Below are positions 12,960 through 20,823 of a stretch of 64,000 nt of DNA, piece after piece (positions within the stretch are counted from its first letter, which is position 1; the number at the start of each line of letters is the position of its first letter). The DNA comes from a virus. A program made the position numbers and the translations under genes. The notes beneath the pieces are model-generated. The model was given only the letters and a program-made list of their open reading frames with translations, searched no databases and had not been told where the DNA came from. Where the stretch lies: the IMG/VR virus record IMGVR_UViG_3300023210_000021, positions 1 to 64,000 of that record; one strand, given 5' to 3'.

Positions 12960-15323
12960 CTATTTTAACATTAATGTTGATATATTATCCTTTTTAACAA
13001 CAGTGATAATTTTGTCTGCCCAATCCTGAGCTAAAGGGTTGTGTGTGATGAATAAAATAATATCATACATCGTTTTAATCTTATCAAAGAATGTTTTTAC
13101 ATAGTCTAGATTAACATCTGCCACCTTCCCTAACACCTCATCAAAGACAATAACATTTGGTTTTGGTAATGTTGATATCCTACCTAACACACACCTCAAC
13201 GCTAATGAAGCAATTGTCAATTCTAATCCTGACCCACTTTTTAATTTCTTTGCCACCCCACTCTTTAAAATTAAAAATTCTACTTCATTCTTATCGTTCA
13301 TACTCAACTCTACTTCAAAATCACAAACATCGTCTAATAACCTTTGTAATTCGTAGTTGATAACTGGTATAACTGACGTTAATACTAACTTAGAAATCCC
13401 ATTCTTACCTATCATCTTGTGGTAAATTTCAAATATTTTTAAAACCTCAGTTTCTTTATTAATAGTTTTAATTAGAGATTCATTCTCTACTATCTTTTCG
13501 TTTGCGGTTTTTATTAGATTACCACCACTTGTGATAAAGTTTTTAAACTCATCTCTTTCCAAATTAAGGTTAGTAAGTAATTGATTGTAACCTAAAACCT
13601 TACTATCTATACCTCTATTAGTTTCAATCCCTTTAAGGTTTCTTTTAAAATCTTTTAGTGTATTTTTCTTTTCTTTAATATCAACACGTAACCTATCCAT
13701 CTCAACCTCTAAACGATCTTTTATTAACCCTAATTTATCCTTATCATCAGACTTTTGTTTCGTCTCTACAAAGGTAGATACTTTTTTTATAATAGATTCT
13801 ATTTTTTCTTGTTCTTTTTCTAAATCTTTCTCTTTTTCGAAAACTTTTGTTTCAGTATTCTCTATTTGCTCAGTATGATCAACATCTTTAAGGTCTTGTT
13901 TACATAAACTACAAGTTTCACCATCCCTCATCTCTTTGATAAGTTTTTTATAGTCTTTAATATCTTTATTTAACCCACCGATAGATACTTTTAAATCCGT
14001 TTGATCATCGAGTATAGTATTGTAGTCATCTTCATCAAAATCAACCTCACCAATATCTTCAATTTTAGTTAATGTTTTTTCTAAACTTTCTTTTTTATTA
14101 ATACCATCTGTTAACAAATCTTCAATCTCACTTTGTAAGGTTTGTGGGTTAACATCCTCTATCTCATCTTCAATATCAATCTTCTGAGATAACAACTTTT
14201 CCTTTTTAGAATTGGCTATTTTAATCTCGGATTCTTTTAATGTTAATTCTTTTTTATAATTAACAACTAACCTATCACTTTCGATGATTTTTTCATTACA
14301 TTCCTCAATATCACCAGCAAGATCTTTTAAGTTATAAATGTTAGACTTCATCTTTGATTTAAAGTCAGCCATCATCTTCTTATTAATCTCTTCTTTCTTT
14401 TCTATTGGATCTAACCCAATGAATTTAGTAAGTAACCTACCCCTTTGTGTAGGCTTAGTTTCAACTAAATCTTCTAAATTTTTAGCGGTTGCAACAATAG
14501 TTGTCATAAAATCATCATATGAACCAATAGTTTCAGTTATGATGTTCTCAGTTTCTCTTCTTTGTTCACCCTCTAAATTTTCTTTATTACCATCAGCAAG
14601 TATCCTATAGAAATCTAAACCAGATGATACTACCCAACCACCCTTCTTTTTAGTTTTACGACTAATCGTTCTTTCGATTATATAATCACCACCATCAAGT
14701 GATATTAATCCCCCCACCTTAACTTCATTCTTATCTGTATATGTGTTAAAGTTTTCTATTGCAGTGTCCGTTTTAGTTGTCTTACCAAAGAAAAGGAATA
14801 AAAGTGCGTCAATACTAAATATAGTTTTACCACCTTGATTAGCTGGTTCCGATTGAACTAAGTTAAACCCTTTAAGTTTAGTATAATCCAAATCATTACC
14901 ACTACCATAAGCAAGAAAATTATCAATCCACAACTTTTTTAATTCCCATCTTCTATAACGGTAATCTTGTTCTTCTCCACCATCAAGTAATATCTCCTCA
15001 ATTTGATCGTCTAATTTACAAATACGGTTAAAGTCTACTTTTATACCATTACGTTTCAACCACTCAGAGAATAGCTTTCTTTGGTATTCTTTATTCATTA
15101 TGTTTTCAATCAAACCATCACTAATATCAATAATCTTACCTTCCTTATTCTTAATAATCGGAATGAAGTTTATTTTAATCGATGTCGGAGCAACACTATA
15201 CTTCTTTGAGAAGTATGACTTAACTCTATTAATAGATTCTATTGTTCTATTTTCAGGGTAATCTTCCCAATCAACCCTTATCTGTGCTTTTTCTGGTATT
15301 TCCACCTTTGTCAATGTTGCCAT
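12960..15323 (-). CDS. 46: gp46-like recombination ATPase (SbcC/Rad50 family)
   Basis: A 787-residue SMC-like ATPase, longer than T4 gp46 (560) because of an N-terminal extension of about 130 residues before the ATPase head. A Walker A-like motif (QGGKTIFSIDALLFLFFG) lies near residue 165. Two coiled-coil arms flank a zinc-hook CSLC near residue 469. The signature SGSGLELTIASLALR and Walker B NVIVFDEVLG are in the C-terminal head. With gp47 it should form the nuclease complex that resects DNA ends for UvsX-dependent recombination and replication. The Walker A core (PANQGGKT) departs from GxNGxGKS but keeps GKT. It lies two bases after the stop of the gene at 15325-16020 and downstream of the split gp47. 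Confidence 0.92.
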   Translation of the reverse strand: MATLTKVEIPEKAQIRVDWEDYPENRTIESINRVKSYFSKKYSVAPTSIKINFIPIIKNKEGKIIDISDGLIENIMNKEYQRKLFSEWLKRNGIKVDFNRICKLDDQIEEILLDGGEEQDYRYRRWELKKLWIDNFLAYGSGNDLDYTKLKGFNLVQSEPANQGGKTIFSIDALLFLFFGKTTKTDTAIENFNTYTDKNEVKVGGLISLDGGDYIIERTISRKTKKKGGWVVSSGLDFYRILADGNKENLEGEQRRETENIITETIGSYDDFMTTIVATAKNLEDLVETKPTQRGRLLTKFIGLDPIEKKEEINKKMMADFKSKMKSNIYNLKDLAGDIEECNEKIIESDRLVVNYKKELTLKESEIKIANSKKEKLLSQKIDIEDEIEDVNPQTLQSEIEDLLTDGINKKESLEKTLTKIEDIGEVDFDEDDYNTILDDQTDLKVSIGGLNKDIKDYKKLIKEMRDGETCSLCKQDLKDVDHTEQIENTETKVFEKEKDLEKEQEKIESIIKKVSTFVETKQKSDDKDKLGLIKDRLEVEMDRLRVDIKEKKNTLKDFKRNLKGIETNRGIDSKVLGYNQLLTNLNLERDEFKNFITSGGNLIKTANEKIVENESLIKTINKETEVLKIFEIYHKMIGKNGISKLVLTSVIPVINYELQRLLDDVCDFEVELSMNDKNEVEFLILKSGVAKKLKSGSGLELTIASLALRCVLGRISTLPKPNVIVFDEVLGKVADVNLDYVKTFFDKIKTMYDIILFITHNPLAQDWADKIITVVKKDNISTLMLK

Positions 15324-15324
15324 A

Positions 15325-16020
15325 TTATTTTTTTCTACTTATATTAGAGCCGCCGCCCCACAGACCACGACTTTCATCATCGTAGATATCGTTATTATCA
15401 TCTGAACCACCATTAAGATGGTTAAGAATACCATTCAATCTTTTAATTTCTTCTTTGGTTTTGTCGTGAGATTCTACCTCTTCTTCCCAAAAACCTTTAT
15501 ACTTTTCGTCTACAACTACGTCTACCTTTTCGTCTAATTCTTGTTTAAGCCCGTCTAACTCCTCACACATTTCATCATGTGTATTATGTAAAGTCTCAAT
15601 TATACCCTCTAACCTCTCTTTTTCATCATCATACCCCTTTATTGTATTGTTTAATGTTTCTTCAAGAATAGTTATTTCATCAGTCAGTTGGGTGACTTGT
15701 TCATCATCGGTAATATAAACTTTCTTCTCTACTGATACTTCCTTAATAACCTCGACTGGTACTTCTTTAATTACTTCCACTACTACTTCTACCCTCTTCT
15801 CAACAATTTTTTCAACAGGAACTTCCTTTATAATTTCCTTAATTACCTCTTTTTCGATAATTTCAGGTTCTGGTGTTTCACTACCAAATGGGGAGTTGCC
15901 ATATTTTTCAATATTGAACCCGTTACCCACCATTTTATTGGTGAATTCATCTATATTTGGAATCTCATTTAATCTACAATAATCCCATATTTCATCTTGT
16001 AACTTCTTAGGTATATCCAT
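15325..16020 (-). CDS. coiled-coil protein with VPVE-type repeats
   Basis: A 231-residue protein. Residues about 50-95 are a low-complexity repeat of Glu/Lys/Val units (EVPVEKIVEKRVEVVVEV, EVPVEVIKEV). A long coiled coil follows (about 105-210). The C-terminus ends GLWGGGSNISRKK. Such repeats are seen in many phage and bacterial proteins and carry no specific function. Its position between the gp47 C-terminal half and gp46, with a shared TAATG junction and a 2-base gap, suggests it works with or is coregulated with the gp46/47 complex. Confidence 0.7.
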   Translation of the reverse strand: MDIPKKLQDEIWDYCRLNEIPNIDEFTNKMVGNGFNIEKYGNSPFGSETPEPEIIEKEVIKEIIKEVPVEKIVEKRVEVVVEVIKEVPVEVIKEVSVEKKVYITDDEQVTQLTDEITILEETLNNTIKGYDDEKERLEGIIETLHNTHDEMCEELDGLKQELDEKVDVVVDEKYKGFWEEEVESHDKTKEEIKRLNGILNHLNGGSDDNNDIYDDESRGLWGGGSNISRKK

Positions 16021-16247
16021 TATAGATTCATTAATTTCTCTGATTCACTTTCTAAATCATCTAATGATTTGATTTTAAATACAAAATATCCGTAATCAAT
16101 TTCTAAGTTATGTTCGGTATAGGTTCTATCTTCCACATCCCATATAAGATACCCATGTTCATATAACTTCTCACCAAAGTCTTGTTGTATTAAGCTCGAA
16201 CTAAAAACTGCTGGTATTGTTTTTTTAATTTTTATTTTTTTCCCCAT
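16020..16247 (-). CDS. 47: C-terminal half of split gp47 (Mre11/SbcD family)
   Basis: A 75-residue product beginning MGKKIKIKKTIPAVFSSSLI. FSSSLIQQDFGEKLYEHGYL followed by IWDVE matches the segment that directly follows the last metal motif in Mre11/SbcD-like phage nucleases (typically SGSLIQQNFGE, then HGYLLWD). The N-terminal half is the separate gene at 16333-17019, and 85 bases with an in-frame TAA lie between them. The two products together would give about 300 residues, near T4 gp47 (339). This half may be made from its own ATG and assemble with the first, or the gene may be broken. Confidence 0.75.
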   Translation of the reverse strand: MGKKIKIKKTIPAVFSSSLIQQDFGEKLYEHGYLIWDVEDRTYTEHNLEIDYGYFVFKIKSLDDLESESEKLMNL

Positions 16248-16332
16248 ATTCTTTTATTGTATTAAATAATTTATATTTAAAGTTTTTCTTCTTTATATCA
16301 TCACCCCAAAATCTAACAACCGTAAAAGTAGT
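16248..16332 (-). pseudogene. insert between gp47 halves with Vsr-like endonuclease tail remnant
   Basis: Reading straight on from the TAA that ends the gp47 N-terminal half gives an open stretch containing TVVRFWGDDIKKKNFKYK, then NTIKEYG. The VxRFWxxDIKKN pattern is typical of the C-terminal strand and helix of Vsr-like/DUF559-type endonucleases, a fold used by some phage homing endonucleases. There is no start codon or catalytic core, so at most this is a remnant. The gp47 residues just upstream of the stop (DEEELERYEKMGW) also look foreign to gp47. Confidence 0.5.
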
Positions 16333-17019
16333 TTAATCATCAATTACCCAACCCATTTTTTCATACCTTTCTAACTCTTCTTCATCAATACTTTTAGTTT
16401 CTATATGGTTAAAATGATTCCTCAAATGAATATCACCCATTAAAACCATATCGCACCCATCAAATTGTTCTAAATCATTATGATCCTCAAACTCATACCC
16501 AATGGCAGTAATAGCACCATTAACAGGTGCGTGATATAACCCAACATAGGATTTATCATCACCATATTCTTTACGTGCACTTTCAATGTCAGGACGTTCA
16601 TTCTCCTCAAAAATAGAATAGACACACCAAACCACATTATCATCTTCATAACCCTTACTTTCTGTAAGGTATTTGACATTATCATTATTAATGGCATCAA
16701 TTATAGGTGAAATGCTATCCATCCTATCCTTATTGTTCTCCAATAAATCATGATTACCAGCAATAACAACCACAGGACAATGTTTCGAACATTCATTTAA
16801 GAACCAAGCAACTAACGAAAACAATTCATTAGATATGGTAATCTTCTGATGAACAATATCACCGGCAATTACAATTCTACATTCATCATGTTTTAATTTA
16901 TTTTTCTTTATAAATTCTTTTATTTCAGATACAAATTGTTCACACCCTTCTCTTGATTCTGCTAACCTTTTATACGTTCTAAAGTGTAAGTCAGCTATAT
17001 GGAAAAAATATTTTATCAT
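16333..17019 (-). CDS. 47: N-terminal half of split gp47 (Mre11/SbcD-like nuclease)
   Basis: A 228-residue calcineurin-like phosphoesterase with all expected metal motifs: ADLHF (residues 8-12), AGDIVHQ, AGNHD, YHAPVNG and MGDIHLRNH. It should be the nuclease partner of gp46. It stops about 30 residues after the GDIH motif, where homologues continue directly into SGSLIQQ; that segment is encoded separately at 16020-16247. The final 25 or so residues (after HLRNHF) do not look like gp47. The metal site seems complete, so the truncated product could still be active if it pairs with the C-terminal half. Confidence 0.85.
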   Translation of the reverse strand: MIKYFFHIADLHFRTYKRLAESREGCEQFVSEIKEFIKKNKLKHDECRIVIAGDIVHQKITISNELFSLVAWFLNECSKHCPVVVIAGNHDLLENNKDRMDSISPIIDAINNDNVKYLTESKGYEDDNVVWCVYSIFEENERPDIESARKEYGDDKSYVGLYHAPVNGAITAIGYEFEDHNDLEQFDGCDMVLMGDIHLRNHFNHIETKSIDEEELERYEKMGWVIDD

Positions 17020-17121
17020 ACTATACTATTTTTATTAAAGGTAATGATATTTAATTAGAAAAACAAATCTAATGAAAGACGAAATTGATGATGATTACGG
17101 GTGGTTTCCCGATCACTCATT

Positions 17122-18033
17122 CTAAGCAAACATTGCTTGGTTATCTAATTTAAATTGAAACATGTCGTCTACTAAATTTCCGTAGTCTTCACATTTTATG
17201 ATATCATAATTAGGATTCTCCTCGTTGAACCATACTAGGAATGAATCACCTAAACGTAAGTTAGTGTTTCGTTCAATAATCTTCTTATATACATTAAGTT
17301 GGATTGAGTAAGTTGTAAACTCACAAGCGTCTAACATATAAAGGATATGTAACATTTTACCACCAAATTTGTTCACCATATTAAGTTTGGTATTTGTTTT
17401 CCAATCCCATATCTGTAAACATTGTTCCTTAACATTCCAAAATAATTGATCCACCATACCAGTTAAATTTAGTTCTCTATCACCAACAACTAACTCTGAA
17501 CGAACAGGTATTAATTTACCACTAGCAACTGCGGTGTTATAGAAATTATGAAATTGTTTTTCCATAATTTTATATGTTTTAACAATCTCATCAAAAGAGA
17601 TACCCTCTGGGCTAACATCTGGATACGGAAAAACCCTATTAGTCATATAATTCTCAATATAATCATGAAGTGTGTTACCCTCAAAAGTTGCGTGATGGTT
17701 TAAGTATAACCATTCTTTCTGTATATCTGATTCTGTTACCCATTCACTCTCTGGTTTTGGTTTACCATAATCTGGTCTCCCGTAAGGGTCACCCTCCATC
17801 GGATAAAAATTCTTTTTATGTGCTGATTTGTCTGCCATACTTTTTGGTACAAATACGTGACCTTGTTTACGTGCCCACCTATCTTCCTTATGTATATTGG
17901 ATTCGAAACCCTCTTCAAATTTGTGAATAAACCCCGTACAAGATATTGTTGGGTTTTCATCCATATAATACTTATGGGGTTCATCGTGATAAACTATGTT
18001 GTTAAATTTTGATAATTCTAGTATTGTATCCAT
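17122..18033 (-). CDS. PD-(D/E)XK nuclease, RecB/Cas4-like exonuclease fold
   Basis: A 303-residue protein. LTGMVDQLF, then LQIWDWKTNT, gives the GxxD ... (D/E)xK core of RecB-type PD-(D/E)XK nucleases. It is followed by a helix with YSIQLNVYKKIIE, which matches the usual Q-x3-Y motif. An upstream helix HDYIENYM supplies the early part of the fold. The N-terminal 100 residues are a less conserved domain. It is probably a DNA exonuclease in recombination or host DNA breakdown, consistent with its place upstream of gp47/gp46. A host-type promoter (TTG-N19-TATCTTTG) overlaps the divergent + strand gene start. Confidence 0.82.
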   Translation of the reverse strand: MDTILELSKFNNIVYHDEPHKYYMDENPTISCTGFIHKFEEGFESNIHKEDRWARKQGHVFVPKSMADKSAHKKNFYPMEGDPYGRPDYGKPKPESEWVTESDIQKEWLYLNHHATFEGNTLHDYIENYMTNRVFPYPDVSPEGISFDEIVKTYKIMEKQFHNFYNTAVASGKLIPVRSELVVGDRELNLTGMVDQLFWNVKEQCLQIWDWKTNTKLNMVNKFGGKMLHILYMLDACEFTTYSIQLNVYKKIIERNTNLRLGDSFLVWFNEENPNYDIIKCEDYGNLVDDMFQFKLDNQAMFA

Positions 18034-18041
18034 ATATTGTG

Positions 18042-18051
18042 ATATTTATTA
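18042..18051 (+). promoter_or_regulatory. ATATTTATTA box for the + strand island
   Basis: ATATTTATTA lies in the + orientation 29 bases before the ATG at 18081, with a second related stretch (ATTATTTATATTAA) nearer the start. It shows that the recurrent box follows gene direction, not the genome strand. Confidence 0.4.
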
Positions 18052-18081
18052 CAAAGATATATTATTTATATTAAACAACAA
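18052..18081 (-). promoter_or_regulatory. Bacteroidota-type promoter for the PD-(D/E)XK nuclease
   Basis: On the minus strand, TTG (18081-18079), a 19-base spacer and TATCTTTG (18059-18052) match the Bacteroidota TTG/TAnnTTTG consensus, 18 bases before the ATG at 18033. The element overlaps the first base of the divergent + strand gene. Confidence 0.6.
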
Positions 18082-19040
18082 TGAAAAAAACAATAAAAAA
18101 AATATTAAAAGAAGAAATCAGTAACGGATATACTAGATTTGAGTTGTTAGTTTTACAGTGGATTTATAAAGAACATAAAGGTGATCTTTTTGATTTTTCT
18201 TTCACAAACTATAAACCACTATTTAGGAAAATAAAATCCAATTTTGGGTTATCCAATAAAGAGATGATAAAAATAATTACTCTTTATAAAGATAATTACA
18301 CCACTGGTGGGTTTCATATGAGAGATGATGTTATAAGAACCCCTCTAAAAAAATATGATCTTGGTTTTGTTTATGATTACAGCTCTTATCAAACTAACAG
18401 TTATGTGGTTTGGGGTGTTGATGAAGATGAGGCATTTGAATTTGCTATTGCTAGTGAGGATAGTGGTGAATTTGTGGAAAGTTTTATCGAAGGGGAAATA
18501 GAAAATAGTGTTAATAGAGGTGATCATTTTGACACCACGTTCGAAGAGATAAATGAAACTATAAAAAAAGAATTAAATCTTTTAAAAGAGGAAAGAAATA
18601 AAAAACTTACAGATAAGTTTCTAATTGTTACTTTCAAAATATTAGATAAATGGATGCAAGGTGAAGGGCATGATATTGATGAGGTTGAAACAGATGTTGG
18701 TGTTTATGAGCAAATAATTAAAGTTGTGAAAGTATCACTTGGTATTGTGGGTCAAGAAGATATTGATTTCATTGTTGCATCATTTGTTTTGAATTACATG
18801 ACTGATGGGGATTGGGATCTTTTAAAAGAAATCGGAGTTAAAGAACCACAAATAAAGAAATGGGAGTTATCAAAAACATATGGTATACGTGCTTACGTAA
18901 CCGATATCGTTAGAAATGTAGAAGGTTATTTACCATCCGAAATGATGTACGCTGAATGGGATGCTGGGTATGACTGGGATCGATATGATATGGACATCCA
19001 AGATTACTTTGATGAGGAGTTAGATATCACAGAAGTTTGA
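18081..19040 (+). CDS. unknown + strand protein with capsid-targeting-like N-terminus
   Basis: A 319-residue acidic protein starting MKKTIKKILKEEISNG, a short basic helix ending I-L-K-E. The next gene starts almost the same way (MKKLIRKILKEEV). The N-terminal third is helical (FELLVLQWIYKEHKGDLFDF) and the middle contains a beta unit (YVVWGVDEDEAFEFAIAS). No known catalytic motif was recognised. I infer a head-packaged protein by analogy with the other candidates. It forms a two-gene operon with the following gene (TGATG overlap), opposite in direction to everything around it. Confidence 0.7.
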   Translation: MKKTIKKILKEEISNGYTRFELLVLQWIYKEHKGDLFDFSFTNYKPLFRKIKSNFGLSNKEMIKIITLYKDNYTTGGFHMRDDVIRTPLKKYDLGFVYDYSSYQTNSYVVWGVDEDEAFEFAIASEDSGEFVESFIEGEIENSVNRGDHFDTTFEEINETIKKELNLLKEERNKKLTDKFLIVTFKILDKWMQGEGHDIDEVETDVGVYEQIIKVVKVSLGIVGQEDIDFIVASFVLNYMTDGDWDLLKEIGVKEPQIKKWELSKTYGIRAYVTDIVRNVEGYLPSEMMYAEWDAGYDWDRYDMDIQDYFDEELDITEV

Positions 19041-19972
19041 TGAAAAAATTAATTAGGAAAATATTAAAGGAAGAAGTTGATCGTTCTGACATCATTTATG
19101 ATAAGAATGGTAATGTTTTTAAAACTGTAATGAAAATTTTAGATAAGAAGTATAGAATTTATATACCCAAATATTTCAAACCTTCAATCGGAAGAGGATG
19201 GGATATCGAAGGTATTGGTGAAGGTGGTAGTCGATATGATGTTAGTGATTGGGATGTAGAAAGATTTCTTGGGAATGAATTAGGTTTTGATGACGAACAA
19301 TTGGAATTCTTATATAAAAGTTGGGTTATTATATTTCTCGATAAACATAAAGAAGAGTTAGATTTGAATGAAAATGATTTAGAATATTATGGTGTAAATG
19401 ATGCAGATCCATCCAATGATGAATATAAAATAGGTTTAAAAGAAGATATCCCAATTTATAAAGAGGTTAACCCACATAAAAAAGTATTCAGTAGATTAAA
19501 AAAACAATTCCCAAATACACCTGATTATGTCTTACAAGATTTCTTCAGAGCACAATTTATTAAATCACCTAAAAACCTATCAATGGTTATTGATCAATAT
19601 GATGGGGATCCAATTCCGGCAATGGGTAGTTATTGGCATGAGTTCTTAAATGGGCCTTGGAAATTAGAATTATTAAATGTTAATCCTGATGACTTTAGTG
19701 ATACTACATTAAACGCTTTCTTTGAAAGGGAGTTTGGTGAAGTAGATTCTTATGATGTCCCTTATGATGAAAAGAGAATGAGAGTTCAAAAAAGTTTGGC
19801 TAAAGGTAAAGGAATGAATGAACCAGTTATTATTGTAAGAGATAAGAATGGTAAATATGAGTTAATAGAAGGGTGGCATCGCACAATGTCAGCATTATTA
19901 TTGGGTGACAATGGTGAGGATTTCATTAACTGGGATAAGGTAAAAATAAGAGCCTTCATTAAAAACGCTTAG
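19040..19972 (+). CDS. ParB/sulfiredoxin-like domain protein with capsid-targeting-like N-terminus
   Basis: A 310-residue protein if the ATG at 19040 (overlapping the previous TGA) is used; a TTG one codon earlier is less likely. Residues 1-13 (MKKLIRKILKEEV) match the basic-helix/I-x-K-E pattern of the packaged-protein candidates. The C-terminal 60 residues contain EPVIIVRDKNGKYELIEGWH, then RTMSALL and KIRAFI. This is the order of the ParB/Srx-like fold: strand, G-(W/N)-H-R and helix. The family includes nucleases, kinases and NTP-dependent switches, so the activity cannot be assigned. The middle is helical, with no known domain seen. Confidence 0.75.
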   Translation: MKKLIRKILKEEVDRSDIIYDKNGNVFKTVMKILDKKYRIYIPKYFKPSIGRGWDIEGIGEGGSRYDVSDWDVERFLGNELGFDDEQLEFLYKSWVIIFLDKHKEELDLNENDLEYYGVNDADPSNDEYKIGLKEDIPIYKEVNPHKKVFSRLKKQFPNTPDYVLQDFFRAQFIKSPKNLSMVIDQYDGDPIPAMGSYWHEFLNGPWKLELLNVNPDDFSDTTLNAFFEREFGEVDSYDVPYDEKRMRVQKSLAKGKGMNEPVIIVRDKNGKYELIEGWHRTMSALLLGDNGEDFINWDKVKIRAFIKNA

Positions 19973-20078
19973 TGGAAAATATTTGTTGAATTCCTGCGCT
20001 TAATGGAAAATATTCACCCTTTTTTGTGGAATTCCTGCGATTAGTGGAAAATATTCGTTAAATTCCTGCGATTAGTGA
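19966..20078. repeat. intergenic tandem repeat, about 31-bp unit
   Basis: Three units plus a partial fourth, each starting CGMTTARTGGAAAATATT and ending in AATTCCT: 19966-19996, 19997-20037 (about 10 bases longer, with a CACCCTTTTTTG insert), 20038-20068 and the start of a fourth at 20069. The array begins at the stop codon of the + strand gene and fills the gap before the convergent minus-strand gene ending at 20096. It may act in termination, mRNA stability, protein binding or recombination; the sequence does not say which. Confidence 0.8.
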
Positions 20079-20095
20079 CATTTTGGTTTATACAC

Positions 20096-20398
20096 CTAAG
20101 AAATAAGATTACCTTCATAATTTTCTACCACCCACTTCTGTTTTTGTTTCCCCCACATTTTGTGGATATGACCATTTTCCCTCCAATCTTCGTTGGATTG
20201 GGATTGTAAAACCTTTTTATATTTCATTGCATCTGGCTTACTATTAAAAACTTTAGGTTTAACCCTTTCTAATTCTTTTTTATCTATTGTATAAGGAATC
20301 ATACTCCACCAAACATCACCAAATGATGTGGTATCTTCATTTAAAACTAAACAAGATTTATAATCTTCATTTCTTTCTATAACAATATAATTTTTCAT
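20096..20398 (-). CDS. small unknown protein
   Basis: A 100-residue protein rich in Trp and Lys (FGDVWWSMIPYT, HIHKMWGKQKQKWVVENY). No membrane segment or recognised motif; the family is unknown. It overlaps the upstream cREC-domain gene by 4 bases, so translation is probably coupled. It converges on the tandem-repeat array. Confidence 0.65.
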   Translation of the reverse strand: MKNYIVIERNEDYKSCLVLNEDTTSFGDVWWSMIPYTIDKKELERVKPKVFNSKPDAMKYKKVLQSQSNEDWRENGHIHKMWGKQKQKWVVENYEGNLIS

Positions 20399-20787
20399 AA
20401 TAAATGTTTTTTTGCGTTTTCTAAATAATTCTTAATATTCTCAGCACCCACAGGGTTAGCTGAATGAACGTAATACATTGGGATATCTTTATCATTTTCC
20501 ACACAATAGTCAACCAACCACTTTGCTGCGTCATAACCAGTCTTTTCCTCTAAATTCTCATATAAAATCTCATTAGTCTGATTAATTTCAAGATAATGGT
20601 CGTATGAAAGATCATGGTCAAAAGAAATCACATCAGGTATACCTCTCTCTATTAAGGTATCAACAAACTCATTATAGCTTCTAACAATAACCCAATCAGA
20701 ATTATTTTCATAAATCGGCAAAATAGTTAATTTGAATACATCATAGGGTATTCTGACATCATCGAGAAACAAGTTATATTTTTTCAT
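20395..20787 (-). CDS. cyclic-phosphate-processing receiver-like (cREC) domain protein
   Basis: A 130-residue single-domain protein with a receiver-like fold. It has LFLDDVRIP (acidic pair D9-D10), DVISFDHDL in the middle, TGYDAAKWLVDYC, and MYYVHSANPVGAENIKNYL near the end. This combination (LDD-R, SFDHDL, HS-NP-G-NI) is the hallmark of the cREC family, which comparative work links to cyclic-phosphate RNA ends and anti-phage or RNA-repair settings. In this phage it might act on RNA repair or nucleotide signals (inference). A host-type promoter lies directly upstream, with almost no leader, suggesting early expression. Confidence 0.82.
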   Translation of the reverse strand: MKKYNLFLDDVRIPYDVFKLTILPIYENNSDWVIVRSYNEFVDTLIERGIPDVISFDHDLSYDHYLEINQTNEILYENLEEKTGYDAAKWLVDYCVENDKDIPMYYVHSANPVGAENIKNYLENAKKHLL

Positions 20788-20791
20788 ATGA

Positions 20792-20823
20792 CAAAGGTAA
20801 GTAATGTTTTTGGATTATAACAA
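20792..20823 (-). promoter_or_regulatory. Bacteroidota-type promoter for the cREC gene
   Basis: On the minus strand TTG (20823-20821), a 21-base spacer and TACCTTTG (20799-20792) fit the Bacteroidota consensus. Only 4 bases separate it from the ATG at 20787, so the message may be nearly leaderless. The upstream half overlaps the 3' end of the primase gene. Confidence 0.55.

Noticed and set aside
15771-15870. VPVE-type repeats considered as a possible DNA tandem repeat or CRISPR-like array
   Set aside because: The repetition is at protein level with imperfect DNA units and no spacers. It is simply the low-complexity part of a coding region.
17072-17125. A 17-codon + strand frame (MKDEIDDDYGWFPDHSF) between gp47 and the PD-(D/E)XK gene
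   Set aside because: It is very short, has no clear promoter and overlaps the stop of the minus-strand gene. It may be real but cannot be supported.
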